A stretch of DNA of 5,699 nucleotides from Lentisphaeria bacterium (lineage in GTDB: Bacteria > Verrucomicrobiota > Lentisphaeria > Oligosphaerales > Oligosphaeraceae): assembly GCA_016303095.1 (NCBI GenBank), contig JAEDMH010000138.1, forward strand, positions 1 through 5,699. Direction: 5' to 3'. Position numbers and translations under genes: made by a program. Shown piece by piece: positions 5,681 through 5,699 of the stretch. Numbering within the stretch: the stretch's first letter is position 1; every line of letters starts with the position of its first letter. The notes beneath the pieces are model-generated. The model searched no databases, was not told where the DNA came from, and saw only the letters and a program-made list of their open reading frames with translations.

Positions 5681-5699
5681 AAATCTAGAAATCTAGAAA
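5681..5699. repeat. Tandem AAATCTAG repeat at the right edge
   Basis: AAATCTAG occurs twice head to tail (5681-5688, 5689-5696) and is followed by AAA, which could begin a third unit cut off by the window. Two copies alone are only suggestive of a longer array. Confidence 0.5.

Overview
The window comes from a GC-rich bacterium, almost certainly Gram-negative. It carries a dsbD gene with a periplasmic N-terminal domain and a signal peptide, and a canonical yebC. The YebC N-terminus and the xylose-isomerase-like protein remind me of Verrucomicrobiota and relatives (PVC group), but this is a low-confidence impression that would need a homology search.

Layout: positions 1-4575 hold five genes on the minus strand. 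In transcription order they are yebC (4575-3814), a 176-bp gap with inverted repeats, a sugar phosphate isomerase/epimerase-like TIM-barrel protein (3637-2774), an RluA-type pseudouridine synthase (2777-2067, 4-bp ATGA overlap with the gene before), a Nudix hydrolase (2037-1543) and dsbD (1499 to beyond the left edge). Gaps inside the last four genes are -4, 29 and 43 bp, so they are probably one transcription unit. Whether yebC belongs to it is unclear, because weak terminator-like hairpins lie between.

Positions 4576-5158 are a divergent intergenic region. I see no convincing gene there, but it has a perfect 9-bp inverted repeat, a small hairpin, a 16-bp palindrome sitting on the yebC start codon, and a good sigma70-type promoter pointing right (TTGAGA-N17-TATACT). 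That promoter drives a plus-strand gene for a small Cro/XRE-type helix-turn-helix protein (5159-5641). After it come a GC-rich hairpin and a tandem 8-bp repeat that runs into the right edge.

Functionally this is mostly housekeeping: translation quality (YebC), RNA modification (pseudouridine synthase), nucleotide clean-up (Nudix), sugar metabolism (isomerase) and periplasmic thiol reduction (DsbD). I found no sign of a mobile element, CRISPR array, RNA gene or new multi-gene system. The items most worth a second look are the promoter architecture and possible overlapping leader ORF of the XRE regulator, and the dyads around yebC.
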